64,000 nucleotides of DNA from Anaeramoeba flamelloides (taxonomy: Eukaryota; Metamonada; Anaeramoebidae): the NCBI GenBank assembly GCA_027625915.1, contig JANTQA010000032.1, forward strand, positions 13,346,001 through 13,410,000, read 5' to 3'. The translations under genes and the position numbers were made by a program. Below, in pieces: positions 39,501-49,865 of the stretch (positions are counted from its first letter, which is position 1; the number at the start of each line of letters is the position of its first letter). The notes beneath the pieces are model-generated. The model saw nothing but the letters and a program-made list of their open reading frames with translations. It was not told where the DNA came from and did no database searches.

Positions 39501-40150
39501 CAAAAGAATTGGATTTTTACGATTTATTTAAATCTGAAATTCTTTGTGATGAGAAAATTCAAAAGATCCCAGTACATAAATTATTTCTTGAAAAAAGACT
39601 TTCAATGGAATTTAATAAAATTGCCGAATTATTAAAAAATATTTCTAAAGAAACTGTGAACTTATTTTTGGATTGGGCTTATGGGAAAACAGAATACCCT
39701 AATAAAGAAGTAACCAATTTATTATCACAACATTTCAATATCACTGATCTTGAAAATTTTAATTTGTCAAGAACTCTAAACGATCTTTATCGTGATGATG
39801 AATCAAAGGATTTTAAACTTTTAGTGCAAACCAATATTGATGAAGAAAATGAAGAAGACAAAGAATTTGAAGATATTCCTATTCATAAATTTGTTTTGTT
39901 GGCTAGATCTGGGCTTTTCAGAGAAATGTTTCAAAATTTAGACAAAAAACAGAAACAAATTAATCAAATTAAAGATTATACTGGAAAATCAATTGAAAGC
40001 TTAGAAATTTTGATCAAATTTTTTTATACTAATTTAATTGAATTTACTGCAGATGATGATCAAGAACTGGTGCTTGAAGAATTAGCTGATGCTCATGAAT
40101 ATTATCAATTAAATGAAAAATCAACTTTAAAAAAATTATTAGATAAATAA
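25555..40150 (+). CDS. Rab-like GTPase with tandem BTB domains, copy B (complete)
   Basis: Seven exons join in one frame: 25555-25779, 25898-25948, 26034-26081, 26216-26228, 32415-32454, 37342-37513 and 39320-40150, giving about 459 residues. A 55-residue N-terminal extension precedes the G domain. The G domain shows G1 GYTRSGKS, the Rab5-like switch I EPTIGAAF, G3 WDTAG, switch II DDRYKALLPMYYR, GAKIVLLFFSLTEKKTW, G4 TKSD and G5 ECSSKTGEN. Two BTB/POZ domains follow and end at a TAA. Asp stands where the catalytic Gln is expected, so this may be a GTP-locked adaptor as proposed for RhoBTB proteins. There is no C-terminal prenylation cysteine motif, so membrane anchoring of the usual Rab kind is not expected. 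The first three introns are about 85-135 bp, but introns 4-6 are 6.2, 4.9 and 1.8 kb. The start ATG is the first in the open frame; an upstream exon cannot be excluded because an AG lies just before it. Confidence 0.88.
26216..26228 (+). other. 13-nt microexon encoding WDTA(G), copy B
   Basis: This is the same 13 bases with the same flanking splice sites as in copy A, placed between the exon ending LKHQM at 26081 and the 40-nt exon at 32415. Conservation in both copies and the exact reading-frame fit make it a real exon. The following intron is 6,186 bp. Confidence 0.87.
27990..28690. repeat. Dispersed coding-like repeat, copy 2
   Basis: Two open stretches on the plus strand (28143-28358 and 28436-28690) read, among others, HYWLIKDLGSTIIFPRHYSL and QPLKKETLTNNGCEK. 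The same DNA recurs at 24.5-25.1 kb, inverted at 43.4-43.87 kb and 41.59-41.69 kb. It lies in intron 4 of copy B. It is probably a degenerate member of a gene family or element that I cannot name. Confidence 0.5.
30611..30810. mobile_element. Tc1/mariner-type MITE, orthologous copy in copy B
   Basis: This is the counterpart of the MITE at 5107-5306 in the duplicated intron, with the same TA flanks and the same internal changes. Confidence 0.7.
31236..31325 (-). mobile_element. LINE 3' tail fragment in copy B
   Basis: A short minus-strand match to the same LINE tail (TTTAAATTACACT and TTTAAGCTTAAAATCATAGA), placed where the copy A and copy B introns stop aligning. It is probably involved in that breakpoint. 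Confidence 0.45.
33483..33524. repeat. (TA)n microsatellite
   Basis: This is the longest TA run. Others are at about 7893-7924, 11749-11774, 12408-12432, 20172-20202, 31907-31926 and 41371-41400. The run at 7893 and its partner at 31907 mark the insertion point of the MITE pair. Confidence 0.9.
33525..34860. other. Copy B-specific intron sequence
   Basis: This stretch of intron 5 does not align with copy A. It contains many short GATAA-rich variants (for example 33560-33640) and no gene. Confidence 0.55.
35665..36247. mobile_element. Mariner-type MITE in copy B intron 5
   Basis: The ends AGGTATTTCCAAAAAAGTGG and the complement of CCACATTCTTGGAAATAGCT are inverted, each flanked by TA. Copy A at about 12.72 kb has the uninterrupted site with a single TA. 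No transposase frame is present. Confidence 0.8.
36715..36965. repeat. Dispersed repeat, member 2
   Basis: Duplicate of member 1 within copy B, intron 5, with about the same boundaries. Confidence 0.6.
38450..38830. repeat. Dispersed repeat, member 3, upstream of copy B BTB exon
   Basis: A longer member ending after TCATTATTTTGGACACACC. Together with member 4 it forms direct repeats around the 39320-40150 exon. Confidence 0.6.
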
Positions 40151-40675
40151 ATTAATAAATTATAAACAAAAAGGAGGCTCATGATAAAACGAAAAAAAAG
40201 CAAAAAAATAAATAAACAATATATATTAATCTTATTAATTATCATGCAAAATATATATTTCATCAGAAAGAATTTGGTTTTTTTTTTTATTTTTTGGATT
40301 TCTCTTTTTTTTTTTTCTTCTCAAAAGATCCCTTTATATTTAGAAAAATTTTTTTCACAAGATTTATTTATTCCTATATTAAAAAAGATATCTCTTTAAT
40401 TCATTATTCAAAAGTTCTTGATTTGTTTGGTATTTTCTCTATTTTTTTCCTTTTTACTTTTAAAAATACTTATTTTTTTGAGATATTTATTTATTTTTTT
40501 ATGGATAAAACTGGAATAATTAAAGATATTTATCAAAATACAAAAAAAAGAGAAGAGACAAGTTATTTGAATTCATGAAACCCTCGTTAGATTGTAAATA
40601 ATTTCTATTTATTTCGAAAATAAATATTTTTCTCAAAATAAACCAAATTTCAAAAATTTGAACCCATTTTTAAAA

Positions 40676-41060
40676 AGTTGAAAGAATAACAATACTACAC
40701 TTTACATCCAATTTAAAAAGAATTTTTATTTTAAAATTATTTCATTTTTTATCTTTTGTGTTTTGTTTTCATTTCCTTTTTCCAGTTAGGTAATATGTTT
40801 GGTTAGATGTGGAACTTTTTTTTTCATAATTGATTGTCGACTAATGTTGGGTATATTAAAGAGAAAAATAAAAATTAATTGGCAGATGGTATCTATCATT
40901 TGATCAATCATAAATTGTTGGTTAAATTTCGACAAATTTTATATTACAATTTTTTTTTACACCCTCGTTTCATTATTTTGGACATATTTTTTTTTTTTCT
41001 TTCTGATTTATTTTTTTCTTTTGTTTGGATAAAAATAATTACAAATAAAAAAATTAATAC
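40676..41060. repeat. Dispersed repeat, member 4, downstream of copy B
   Basis: Same orientation and layout as member 3 (TCATTATTTTGGACATA near its end). It lies between the end of copy B and hairpin locus c. Confidence 0.6.
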
Positions 41061-41198
41061 TGTGTGACTTAAATGTGGTTTAATATTGCGATTGGAAAAA
41101 GAGAATAAATTAAGTTTTTTTTTTGTCTATTTTTAATTTTGATGTGTGTCTAAATTTTTGGAATAGGGTTTGGAATAAAAATTTTGAGTAAAGCACAG

Positions 41199-41357
41199 TT
41201 AGTTTTTTTCAATTTAAGAAATGAAAGAAAATTTCTTAAATTTACTTTTTATATTTTAAATTAAACAAAAAAACACCTTTAGGTTTTCCAGAATTCATAA
41301 GAATAGAGTTAATTTTTTGATTTTACTCTAATCTTTTAAATTTTGGAAAACCTAGGG
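41199..41357. repeat. Palindromic hairpin pair, locus c
   Basis: A T-rich/AATTTAAGAAAT hairpin (41199-41275) is followed by a TTTTCCAGAATTC hairpin (41279-41355). The pair is the same as at locus a and ends in CCTAGG. Confidence 0.82.
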
Positions 41358-41360
41358 TAA

Positions 41361-41366
41361 AAATCA

Positions 41367-41399
<33 letters not shown>

Positions 41400-42408
41400 T
41401 CCAATTTAAAAGAATAAATATGTCTTTAATAGTCAAAATAATCGATATCATATTTGAAAGGTATTTATTAAAATTTCAAATATTTTTGTATATATCTAAT
41501 ATAACCTCTTGACTGTAAAGAAAAAATTAATCAAATTTTTTACTATTTAATTGAATAAACAAATTAATAAAACCAGTAAATTTGAATTTTCAAATAGGTT
41601 TTTAAACATCTTGAAAAATATTTTTTGATCCAAGATCTTTTGTTCACCAATAGTGTTTATTATAATTGAATTTATACAAAAGTGAAAAATATGAAAATGT
41701 TTAATTTTTTTTTGAAATCATTATTTAGTTCATAAAGAGTATTATTAACCACAATACTATTAAACTCTAAATTCAAAAAATTGAATTATATCTCAAATCC
41801 AGAAAGAATACCCAAATTAATATTTATAATTTAGATTTGGAATTGGTCTGTAAGGAATCTGCTGATTGTGATTTTAATTGTTGACAAAGACTTTTTGAAA
41901 TTCAAAAACAAAATTTTGGTTAATTCTTTTACGAAGGACACTTAAATCATCTCTCAAAATTCCTAAATATAAGTCCATTTAATCAAAATTAGTCACCATG
42001 GGTTATTATTCCAGATTATTTTCATGAACTGAGTCCTTAAAAACAGATCATATTTTGTAATTGCATGTCCTTATTTTTGTTGTTAAAGGTTATTTTGAAA
42101 CGTTTGTTCGCTCTTAAAGCACGTAAGGATACTTCTTTAGAAAACTGTTGATTCTGTTATTAAATGTGGTATCATATAAAAAAGATAAGATTCGAAATTA
42201 TGTTGAATAATTAGTATTATTGATATTCTAATTATCTTACGTTTTGTATCTTATTTTAATAACTCAAGCCAATAAAATTGGTATCGATATTAAAACAAAA
42301 GTGATTCAGCTGTATGAATAAAAACGTAGACCCAAAAAATCAAAAGTTAGGAAACATTTTTTTCTAAATTTATTTTGGTATTATTTTATCAAATTTACAA
42401 GCTAAGAA
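41361..42408. other. Upstream region of the ankyrin gene
   Basis: Holds a TA run and the short inverted piece of the dispersed repeat (41590-41690). No promoter element can be named with confidence in this organism. Confidence 0.5.
41590..41690 (-). repeat. Dispersed coding-like repeat, short piece
   Basis: The reverse complement reads AATAAACACTATTGG and AAAGATCTTGGATCAA, as at 28517-28555. Only about 100 bp are preserved. Confidence 0.45.
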
Positions 42409-45400
42409 ATGAGTAACAAAAACAATAAGAATAATAACAACAATAATGAAAAACGTAATTGTAAACATAAACACAAGCACAAACATAAACATAAGCATAA
42501 GCATAAACAAAAAGAACTTAACCCTCTACTTAAATTAATTAATGCTATAATTAGAAACGATTTACAATTAATAGCAAAAACAATTGAAAAAGGGTGCGAT
42601 ATAGATTCTCAATTGAACGGAGTGACGCCATTGTATTTGGCATGCCAAGAAGGAACGTTTGAATGTGTTGAATTGTTATTAAAAAAAGGTGCTTCAACCG
42701 AAAAATTAACAAACGGAGCAACACCCTTATTTATTGCTTCTTCAAAAGGAAAAGACAAAATTTGTAAATTACTCCTTGAATGTGGTGCAAAGATCGATGT
42801 AATTGACGAAATTCATGGAACACCTTTAATTGACGCAACATCCCAACAACACACTAAAGTTGTAAAGGTGTTACTTGAAAATAAAGCAAATCCAAATTTG
42901 ACTGTCAAAGTAAGATCTTTGCTTCATTCAAAGTTTTTTTTTTTTTTTTTTTTTCTTGATTGAAAATGGAATTAGCTCTTTTTTTTTTCTTACTTCCATG
43001 AAAAAAAATTTTAACCTCCTAAAAACTTTGATGAATCAGGTTTGAAAACAAATTACACACACAATCACAAAAAAGGTTCTAAACGTGATTATATGAATGT
43101 TTTTTTAATTTAAGATCTGAACACTTTTCCTCTCATCTTTTTTTTTGTTTTTACTCGATTTCAAAGAGAGAAAGTGAAATTAGTGATCCTTTTTATTTGA
43201 GCGGTTCCTTTTGAGAGTTTTTGTTGATATTTTATCAGGATTAAGAACAGTTTGAAATGAAAGGAGAATTTGAAGAATTGAATAATGACAAAGAAGATGT
43301 AATTCGAACCAATTTTAATTAAAAATGCCACGAAATTGTTTACCTTGTAAAAAGAACTTTTATGAACAACACCAAGAATCTTATTGCATTTTATTATTGA
43401 GCATTTTTATTATTTACTGTTGTCCAAATAATATGTTCAGAAAAGTTTAATTTATCTTTCAAAATAAAAAATGTGTTTTTTTTGTTTCTAGAAAACCTAC
43501 ACATTAAACAATCAAAGAAACCGACAATAAACGCTAAGTAAATATGGTATTGATTTCTTAAAGTTCTACTATTAAAAAAGAAATTCTAAAAATGAAGGAT
43601 CAAATTAGAAAATTTTTCTCATAAAAATAGAGTAAAAATTTAAGAAAATTTATATCCTCAAAAAATCAAAAAAAATTCAAAAAAATTGAGAATATTACAG
43701 AAATTTTTGAACAAATTACATACTTAAATTTAAATTTTACTGAAAACGTCAAGGAATTTACTTTCAAAATTGATTTGAACTTAGGTATACTATTGAGTAC
43801 AAGAATTAGATGTTTCATTGGAACAAGAAGAAAAAAAAAAGCATGGATCATATTTTGAAACGCGGATTATAGTCATTGTGAATGCTTTATTTTGATCACT
43901 GTAAAGCCCATTTAGAATTTTTCATCTTAATTTAAAAAAGTATTGAAAAAAGTAATTGTTCAAGTACAGCGTTTTCAGGTGAAAACAGTGATATTATAGA
44001 TAAAAACTTTCTTGAAAGAGTTCTATATTAGCATGCTTAAATTTATCCATTTAGAATTTCTCTTTTAAAAAAAATAATAAATTTTCACAATTCCAACAAT
44101 TATCACAATTTTACTTTTCTTGATCCTGCCAAAATTTATTTTAATAAGTTCATAATTTTCATTACAAATCTATAAACACAAAATAATTCATATGGACATT
44201 CTAAATATTTTTTTTCAGTTACTTTTAAAAGTTTGAAATGTTTTAAATTATGAGCTTATGCTTGAAAATCCCCCTCTTAAATAACAATAATAAATGCTTT
44301 TTTTTATTATTCACTTTTTGTTTTCATTTTGATTTTAATTTTCTCACAATTTTTTAATATTCTATAAATAAACTTTTATTAAACAAATATATTTTTTATA
44401 CAAATAATTAAATAGGATGTAAGATATACCATTTCTTTGCTTTATTTTTTTTTTTCTACTGATAAAAAATAAATATGAAAATATTTCATTTTTCTTAATA
44501 ATTATTGGCTATGAGGAAAATAGGGTTCTAGTGCTCTCTTTTTTGCTGCAGCAAATGGAAATGTAGATATTATCAAGTTATTAATTGAATCGGATGCAAA
44601 TGTTAATCAAATAAATCAAGTATTTAATACATTTTTTTTCCAATAATGTTTAATAAGGGATATATAGTATTTCTATATACAATAATCTTTTCAAACCATT
44701 AAATAATTTGTTTTCAATTATATAAAAATTTTTTTAAAAATTAATTTCTTTTCTTTTTTTATTAATTAATAGATCGTTTGTTACTTTAATTTTTTCAAAT
44801 TATGTTTTATTAATGAAGTTTACTTTTTATAAATGTCGTAAAAAAATATTTTTTTCTTTAAAACAAATGATCAGAAATTTGTTCCTTTAATTGTAGCCTG
44901 TCAAGAGGGAAAAACGGAAGTGGTCGAGTTGTTTATTTCAAGTGGTGCAAATGTGAATCATAATACTGGTGTTTGGATACTTTTTTCTTTGATCAAAAAA
45001 TTATTTTAAAAAATACAAAATGAAAATTATTTTAATTTTGAATTATTTTTTTTATATATAATAAATAAATAAATAGGAAGTAACTCCACTCATAATTGCG
45101 ACAGCAATGAATCATATTGAAGTTGTTAAAATTCTTTTAAAAAATGGAGCAGATCCTAGAATTGAAATTGAAGGTAGTTCTGCAGTTGACATTGCTGAAG
45201 ACGGAGACAATGATGAATTATTCAATATTTTGTGTGAAGCAGAAGAAAAACTTGATGATCTTGATGAGATGGAAAAAAATGAAAAAGATGAAAAAAATGT
45301 GAAAAATGTTAATAATGAAAAAATTGAAAAAGGTGAGAAAAATGAAAAAGATGAGAAAAATGTTAAAAATGTTAAAAATGAGAAAAATGAAAAAGATGAA

Positions 45401-45463
45401 GAAAATGAAAAAGATGAGAAAAATGAAAAAGATGAAAAAAATGTGAAAATTGAAAAAAAATAA
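42409..45463 (+). CDS. Ankyrin-repeat protein with His-Lys and Lys/Asn/Glu tracts
   Basis: Four exons join in phase 0: 42409-42909, 44524-44619, 44875-44970 and 45077-45463. The protein starts with an Asn-rich stretch and an alternating Lys-His tract (about residues 20-36). About seven ankyrin repeats follow, recognisable by motifs such as GVTPLYLACQEGTFECVELL, GATPLFIASSKGK, GTPLIDATSQQ, SALFFAAANGNVDIIKLL and VTPLIIATAMNHIEVVKILL. It ends in a highly charged tail of about 60 residues built from degenerate NEKDEKN-like units and a TAA. Exons 2 and 3 are each exactly 96 nt, about one ankyrin repeat. The donor of exon 3 (GT followed by TTGG) is weak but is the one that keeps the frame. Intron 1 (1.6 kb) carries an antisense copy of a dispersed repeat. 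Ankyrin repeats mediate protein binding; the specific partner is unknown. Confidence 0.85.
43400..43870 (-). repeat. Dispersed coding-like repeat, copy 3 (inverted)
   Basis: The reverse complement matches 28010-28440 in order. It lies within intron 1 of the ankyrin gene. A further piece matching 28510-28560 lies upstream at about 41590-41690. Confidence 0.5.
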
Positions 45464-46754
45464 AAAAGATGAAGAAAAAGGATAATAAAAGGTATTTTTT
45501 GACAGATTTTTAAGTAAAGTTAAATTAAAATGAACGTAATAAAAATCTATACAATACAATGTACTTTTCTTATTTAAATTTATTTTAATGTTTTAGTTTT
45601 TTTGTTTAAGGGATCAGTGCTATACTGCAACATGGAAAAATTTTAAAATGTTTTATTGATAATATACTCTACTTACAAATTTTGTAGATGTGAGTAAAAA
45701 AATTCTGTTCGACGAAGAAACATCAGAAAAGAAAATATTTTTCGTGAGACCAATTTTTTTTTCCATTTTTAATAAAAAAGAAAACATTTAAAAATTCATT
45801 TTATTTCTCAAATTACCAAAATTTTTTCCCTTATTTATTCCCATTTTGATTTCCATCATTATTACACAATTACCAAGTCTTTGTCGACATTTATATTAAT
45901 AAATGGGTTTTTTTTTCCTTTTTCAAATAATTCATTTGATTAAACATAAAATTGATTTATTCAATATATTGGAAAATAATTGTATGGTTATAAGAAGGAT
46001 AGTTAATACCAATTAAAGTTTTGAAGTCATTTCAAAAGTTTAACAAAAAACTTTGTTTTTGTTATAAGATGAAATTTGATTTTTCAAAAAAAATTTTCTT
46101 GAAGATTTTTGAGAATTAAGTCATTTTATCCTCAAAATTCAAACTCAATTTTTTTATAGACAAAAATGATTTCTATTGTTATCACAATTCTAGGAAATAA
46201 GACCAAAGTATTTATTTTAAAAAAATTTTTCAAAATTGAAATTTGTTTTGCAATTTTTTTTCATTTATTGAAACCAGAAAACTACTTTTTTCAAACTTAG
46301 AAGAAATAAAAAAAAATTTACGTACTAGATCTCAATTTCATGTAGAACTTGTATTAGGCTTATATAAAATTTTCATTTATTTAATTGTCTATACTCCAAT
46401 TAGTTTTATTGGTAAAGATTTGAATTGAAATATTAATTAATAATAATAAACAAATAAATTTCTCTTTCAAAATCAAAACTTTCTACCATAAAAATAAAAA
46501 ATAGATTATATTTTTACCTATTTTCTAGAACTAACTTAATTGATGATAAAAATAATCAGTTGTTTTTTTTTTCGTTTTATTTTATAAACATGTAGATTTT
46601 GGATTTCAATAAAGAGACTGAACTTGATAAATTGTTTAAATGGGGATAACTTATGAACTTCATAATCAAAAACCCTAATTATAAAAAATATTTTACAGAT
46701 CTAAAATAGGATTTCATTTTATTTTTACAAAGTCTAACGAAAATACCAAACTGC
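45464..46754. other. Intergenic between ankyrin gene and fold-back element
   Basis: AT-rich. TTAAGGGATCAGTGCTATAC at 45609 resembles a TTAA MITE end, but no matching other end was found. No gene seen apart from the weak open frame at 46243. Confidence 0.5.
46243..46428 (+). other. Unrecognised short open frame
   Basis: Sixty-one codons including NLEEIKKNLRTRSQFHVELV and LGLYKIF. The composition is slightly richer than the surroundings, but there is no domain, no neighbour and no second copy to support it. Confidence 0.2.
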
Positions 46755-47659
46755 GATTATTTACGATGCTTATAATATTTTTTTTTTATTTTGTTTGAGT
46801 ATTGATGTCTGAACCCATAAAATTTTGTTTTAAGTGTTGAAACTTTGATGTGTGTATCATAATTTTTTTTTGGATTAAGTAGAAAAAAATATATGAATTG
46901 GTTGAAAATGACGATTTTGTCCAAAAAACGCAAATTGGAAATTTTCAAAAGTTGTGGATATTTGCGATTTGTTTAACATTTTATTTAACATTTTTTTATT
47001 TGACATTTTATTTAACAGTTCATTTTTTGAACTTTTTTCCATTTATTTAACATTTTATTTAAAATCTATTATTTAACATTTTTTATTTGACATTTTATTT
47101 AACAAATTATTTAACATTTTTCATGAGTAGGTATGGTTGGTAGGTAGGGTTAGTAGGGTATGTTGGGTAAGTTAGGACCGAATAGGGTGGTGTGTTTTAC
47201 CCAATGAAAATATACTAATCCACCTCTATAAAATATTAAATAAATGTTAAATAAATGTTAAAGAAAATGTTAAATGATATTTTTTTGCCCAATGTTAAAT
47301 GAAATGTTAAATGAATTTTATTGTTCGAAAATGTTAAATAAAATGTTAAATAAATTTGAAAATGTTAAATAGAATCTTAAATAAATTTGGAAATGTTAAA
47401 TAAAATGTCAAATAAAAAAAATGTTAAATGAAATGTTAAATAAATCGCTAATATCGGCATCTTTTGAAAATTTGCAATTTGCGTTTTTTGGACAAAATCG
47501 TCATTTTCAACCAATTCATATTTTTTTTTTCGACTTAATCCCATATTTTTTTTATGATATACACATCAAAGAATTAACACACTAAACAACATTTTGTGGG
47601 TTCAGACACCAATACTCAAACAAAATAAAAAAAATATTATTATCGTCGCAAATAATCCC
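46755..47659. mobile_element. Fold-back element with TTTAACATTT subterminal repeats
   Basis: Outer arms of about 220 bp (46755-46975 and 47440-47659) are inverted copies of each other, starting GATTATTTACGATG. Inside them are many short repeats: TTTAACATTTTATT on the left (about 46970-47120) and its complement AATAAAATGTTAAA on the right (47230-47445). The centre (47127-47190) is unusually G/T-rich with GGTAGGTAGGGTTAGTAGGG. No open frame of note. The structure resembles Foldback/TU-type elements; no clear target duplication was seen. Confidence 0.75.
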
Positions 47660-47694
47660 ATTTTTAGAAACCTACCCAAAGTCTACTCCTTTAA

Positions 47695-48441
47695 GGGATT
47701 AACGTCACTATATTTGTCTACAATTAAAATATATTATAATCGGGTGTTACATGGTTAACATTGTAAAAGTGACTCTAAAAAATCTATAAGAAATTTGATT
47801 GAACAATAAATTATAACATTTTTTACTCATGATTACAATTAAAAAAGTTTCACTTTTAAATTTTTTTTTTTAATTCCTTTTTCAAATGTAAAAAATTTTA
47901 ACCCAAAATAATATTTTTTCGAGTATTTAATAATTCATATGTTCTAACTTCCGATGGTGGCTATTTTTTTAATTTCTTTAATTTCAAATATTAACTCAAT
48001 AATCATCAACCTCAAAAACCCAAAGACTGATTAGTTTTGTAAAATTTTTATATAAATAATTCTATCATCAAATTATTTTCTACATTTACAAAATAATTGG
48101 TAAAAAAATCATTTGAATTAATTGTATAAAATTTTAAAAAAATGAAATAATTGATTAAATAATCTACATTTCGCCACAAATTTTAGAAAGATATTTTGCA
48201 ACTTTGTAAGTCTGAATATTGGTAATTCAACCTTTCAATTTATTGAGAAATACATATTCTTTTTCTGAAATTCTTTGGGTTTTTTATTAATACAAAGATT
48301 ATTTGTTATTGATTAGATTAACCAATATTACACTTGACTAATAGATTAATTAGAGACATTTGAACAATGGTGCACTAATATGATTTACACACAATAACAC
48401 CATACTTTGATTTCATTCTTCTCCTTGATGACACTAATCCC
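47695..48441. mobile_element. Kolobok-family MITE (TTAA), uninterrupted
   Basis: The 747-bp element is flanked by TTAA (47691-47694 and 48442-48445) with ends GGGATTAACGTCAC and TGACACTAATCCC. No transposase is visible, so it must have been mobilised by an enzyme supplied elsewhere. It abuts the fold-back element that ends near 47659. Confidence 0.8.
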
Positions 48442-48908
48442 TTAAGAATAATCTGAAAGATTTTATATGATCATTTATATTGAAATAGTGGGCTTATCAA
48501 TTAGAACATAAGTGTATCTTGAATAACTTTACTAGCAATGTTTAAGTTGAGTTTTAAAAAATTATCAAATAATAAGTTTAAGCACACTTTTTTTATTTCT
48601 GACTTTTAAAAAATATAAAAATTAGTTTATTTTTGATTAAGAAGTGGAATTTACGTTTTGAAAAGGTTTTATTTTCAAATATTAAAAGAATTCAAAACTT
48701 TAACAATAAAAAATTGAATTTTATTTTTAATTTTATATTTAAAAACTTGTAATATCCTCAACTGTAACTAAGTTGGTTTAGTGTTGACGAAAAAGTATTT
48801 AATTTCTATTTTGATTTGGAAAATTAATTAAAAAAAAAACACTTGAAATAAAAAAAAATAAAGGGAAGAATTGGTATTTTTTGTTGAAATTGGTTAACTA
48901 CTCCCAAA

Positions 48909-49865
48909 TTAGTTTTTTTTAACATACTTTTTCCAATCTAATAATGGACCACCTGTTGATATTACATGTCCACCAGCAATTGTATTAATAAACACAGCAA
49001 AACCTGTATAATAACTAAAAACACAAACAACCAGCAACCCAATTGCTATTGGAACACCACTTGAGCCCCAGAAAATATGAGAAATTAAGGCAATAACGGC
49101 GACTTGGATGAAACCCAAAATGATTGGGAATGTTGTATTTAATCCCAAACTGGCAATGAAAAGGATCATTGAAAAGATCTCATATCCAATACATACTACG
49201 CCTAAATGATGGAGCTCAAGATGTGAGTCTTCAACACCCGTATATACAACGTGCATATAAGTCCATGCAATTCCACACCAAAGAGCACCATAGATCTTTT
49301 GAAATTAATAATTGCAAGTTGGTTGGAAGATAAAAAAAAAAAAAAAAAAATTATTCCAAAAAGGAGAAAAAAATAAATTTTCAAAAAGACAGAAAAAAAA
49401 AGAAAAAACAGAAAAAAATGTGCAATTGAAAAAAAAAAGAAACTCGGAAAAGAAGAGAAGAAGAAAAGAGGTAAAAAAAGGTTTTTGTGTGTTTCAAAAA
49501 AATGAGCTTACGGTAAATGCAAAAGATCCAAAGACATTTTTCCTAAAGATTTCAAAAATACCAGCAATAATTTGTGCAACACCAGGGATCCAAAATAGCC
49601 AAGGTGCACGTAGCAATAACCCTGAATTTGACCAACCAAAATCTGCTGCAATAAGGACACAACATCCAATGGCAAGAGAAAACAAACCGAGTGGGCCTGG
49701 TTCACAGCAATTTGTTGGAATAGAATGCAAGATCATTTTGTATGATTCTGGAAATTCTATTTGAGTTGGTTCAATTCGAATCTCTCGAACTTTTTTTGCA
49801 TTATAACCTAATTCTTCATCGCTTTGTGAAATACTGCTTGAGTCGTCATAACTGTCTTGGTTCAT
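48909..49865 (-). CDS. GPR1/FUN34/YaaH (AceTr) family acetate transporter
   Basis: Two exons on the minus strand, 49865-49512 and 49295-48909, join in phase 0 across a 216-bp intron to give about 246 residues, a normal length for the family. After a Ser/Glu-rich cytosolic N-terminus comes EPGPLGLFSLA, the counterpart of the family signature NPAPLGL at the start of helix 1. The region WIPGVAQIIAGIFEI followed by NVFGSFAF matches the conserved loop and helix of the family. Exon 2 holds the remaining helices, with six membrane segments in total. Known members (yeast Ady2, E. coli SatP) move acetate, and some also succinate, across the plasma membrane. In an anaerobic or microaerobic protist this could serve acetate export; that is inference. 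The open frame on the plus strand here is only its antisense shadow. Confidence 0.88.

Larger units (their letters stand above)
26076..40400 (+). repeat. Segmental duplication, copy B
   Basis: Tandem partner of 1-17540 in the same orientation. It lacks the TTAA MITE, the LINE, the MITE pair and the hairpin array found in copy A, and has its own mariner-type MITE at 35665. Confidence 0.88.

Noticed and set aside
45218-45559. A Phe/Ile-rich minus-strand open frame
   Set aside because: It is the antisense shadow of the Lys/Asn/Glu repeat tail of the ankyrin gene.
45609-45640. Another TTAA MITE starting TTAAGGGATCAG
   Set aside because: No matching CTAATCCCTTAA-like end was found within a reasonable distance.
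46755-48441. The fold-back element and the adjoining TTAA MITE as one large element
   Set aside because: The MITE has its own TTAA flanks and a sister copy at 340-2411 without the fold-back, so they are separate.
49312-49764. A 150-codon open frame on the plus strand
   Set aside because: It is antisense to the acetate transporter exon and its intron, and starts in a poly-A/Lys-rich run.
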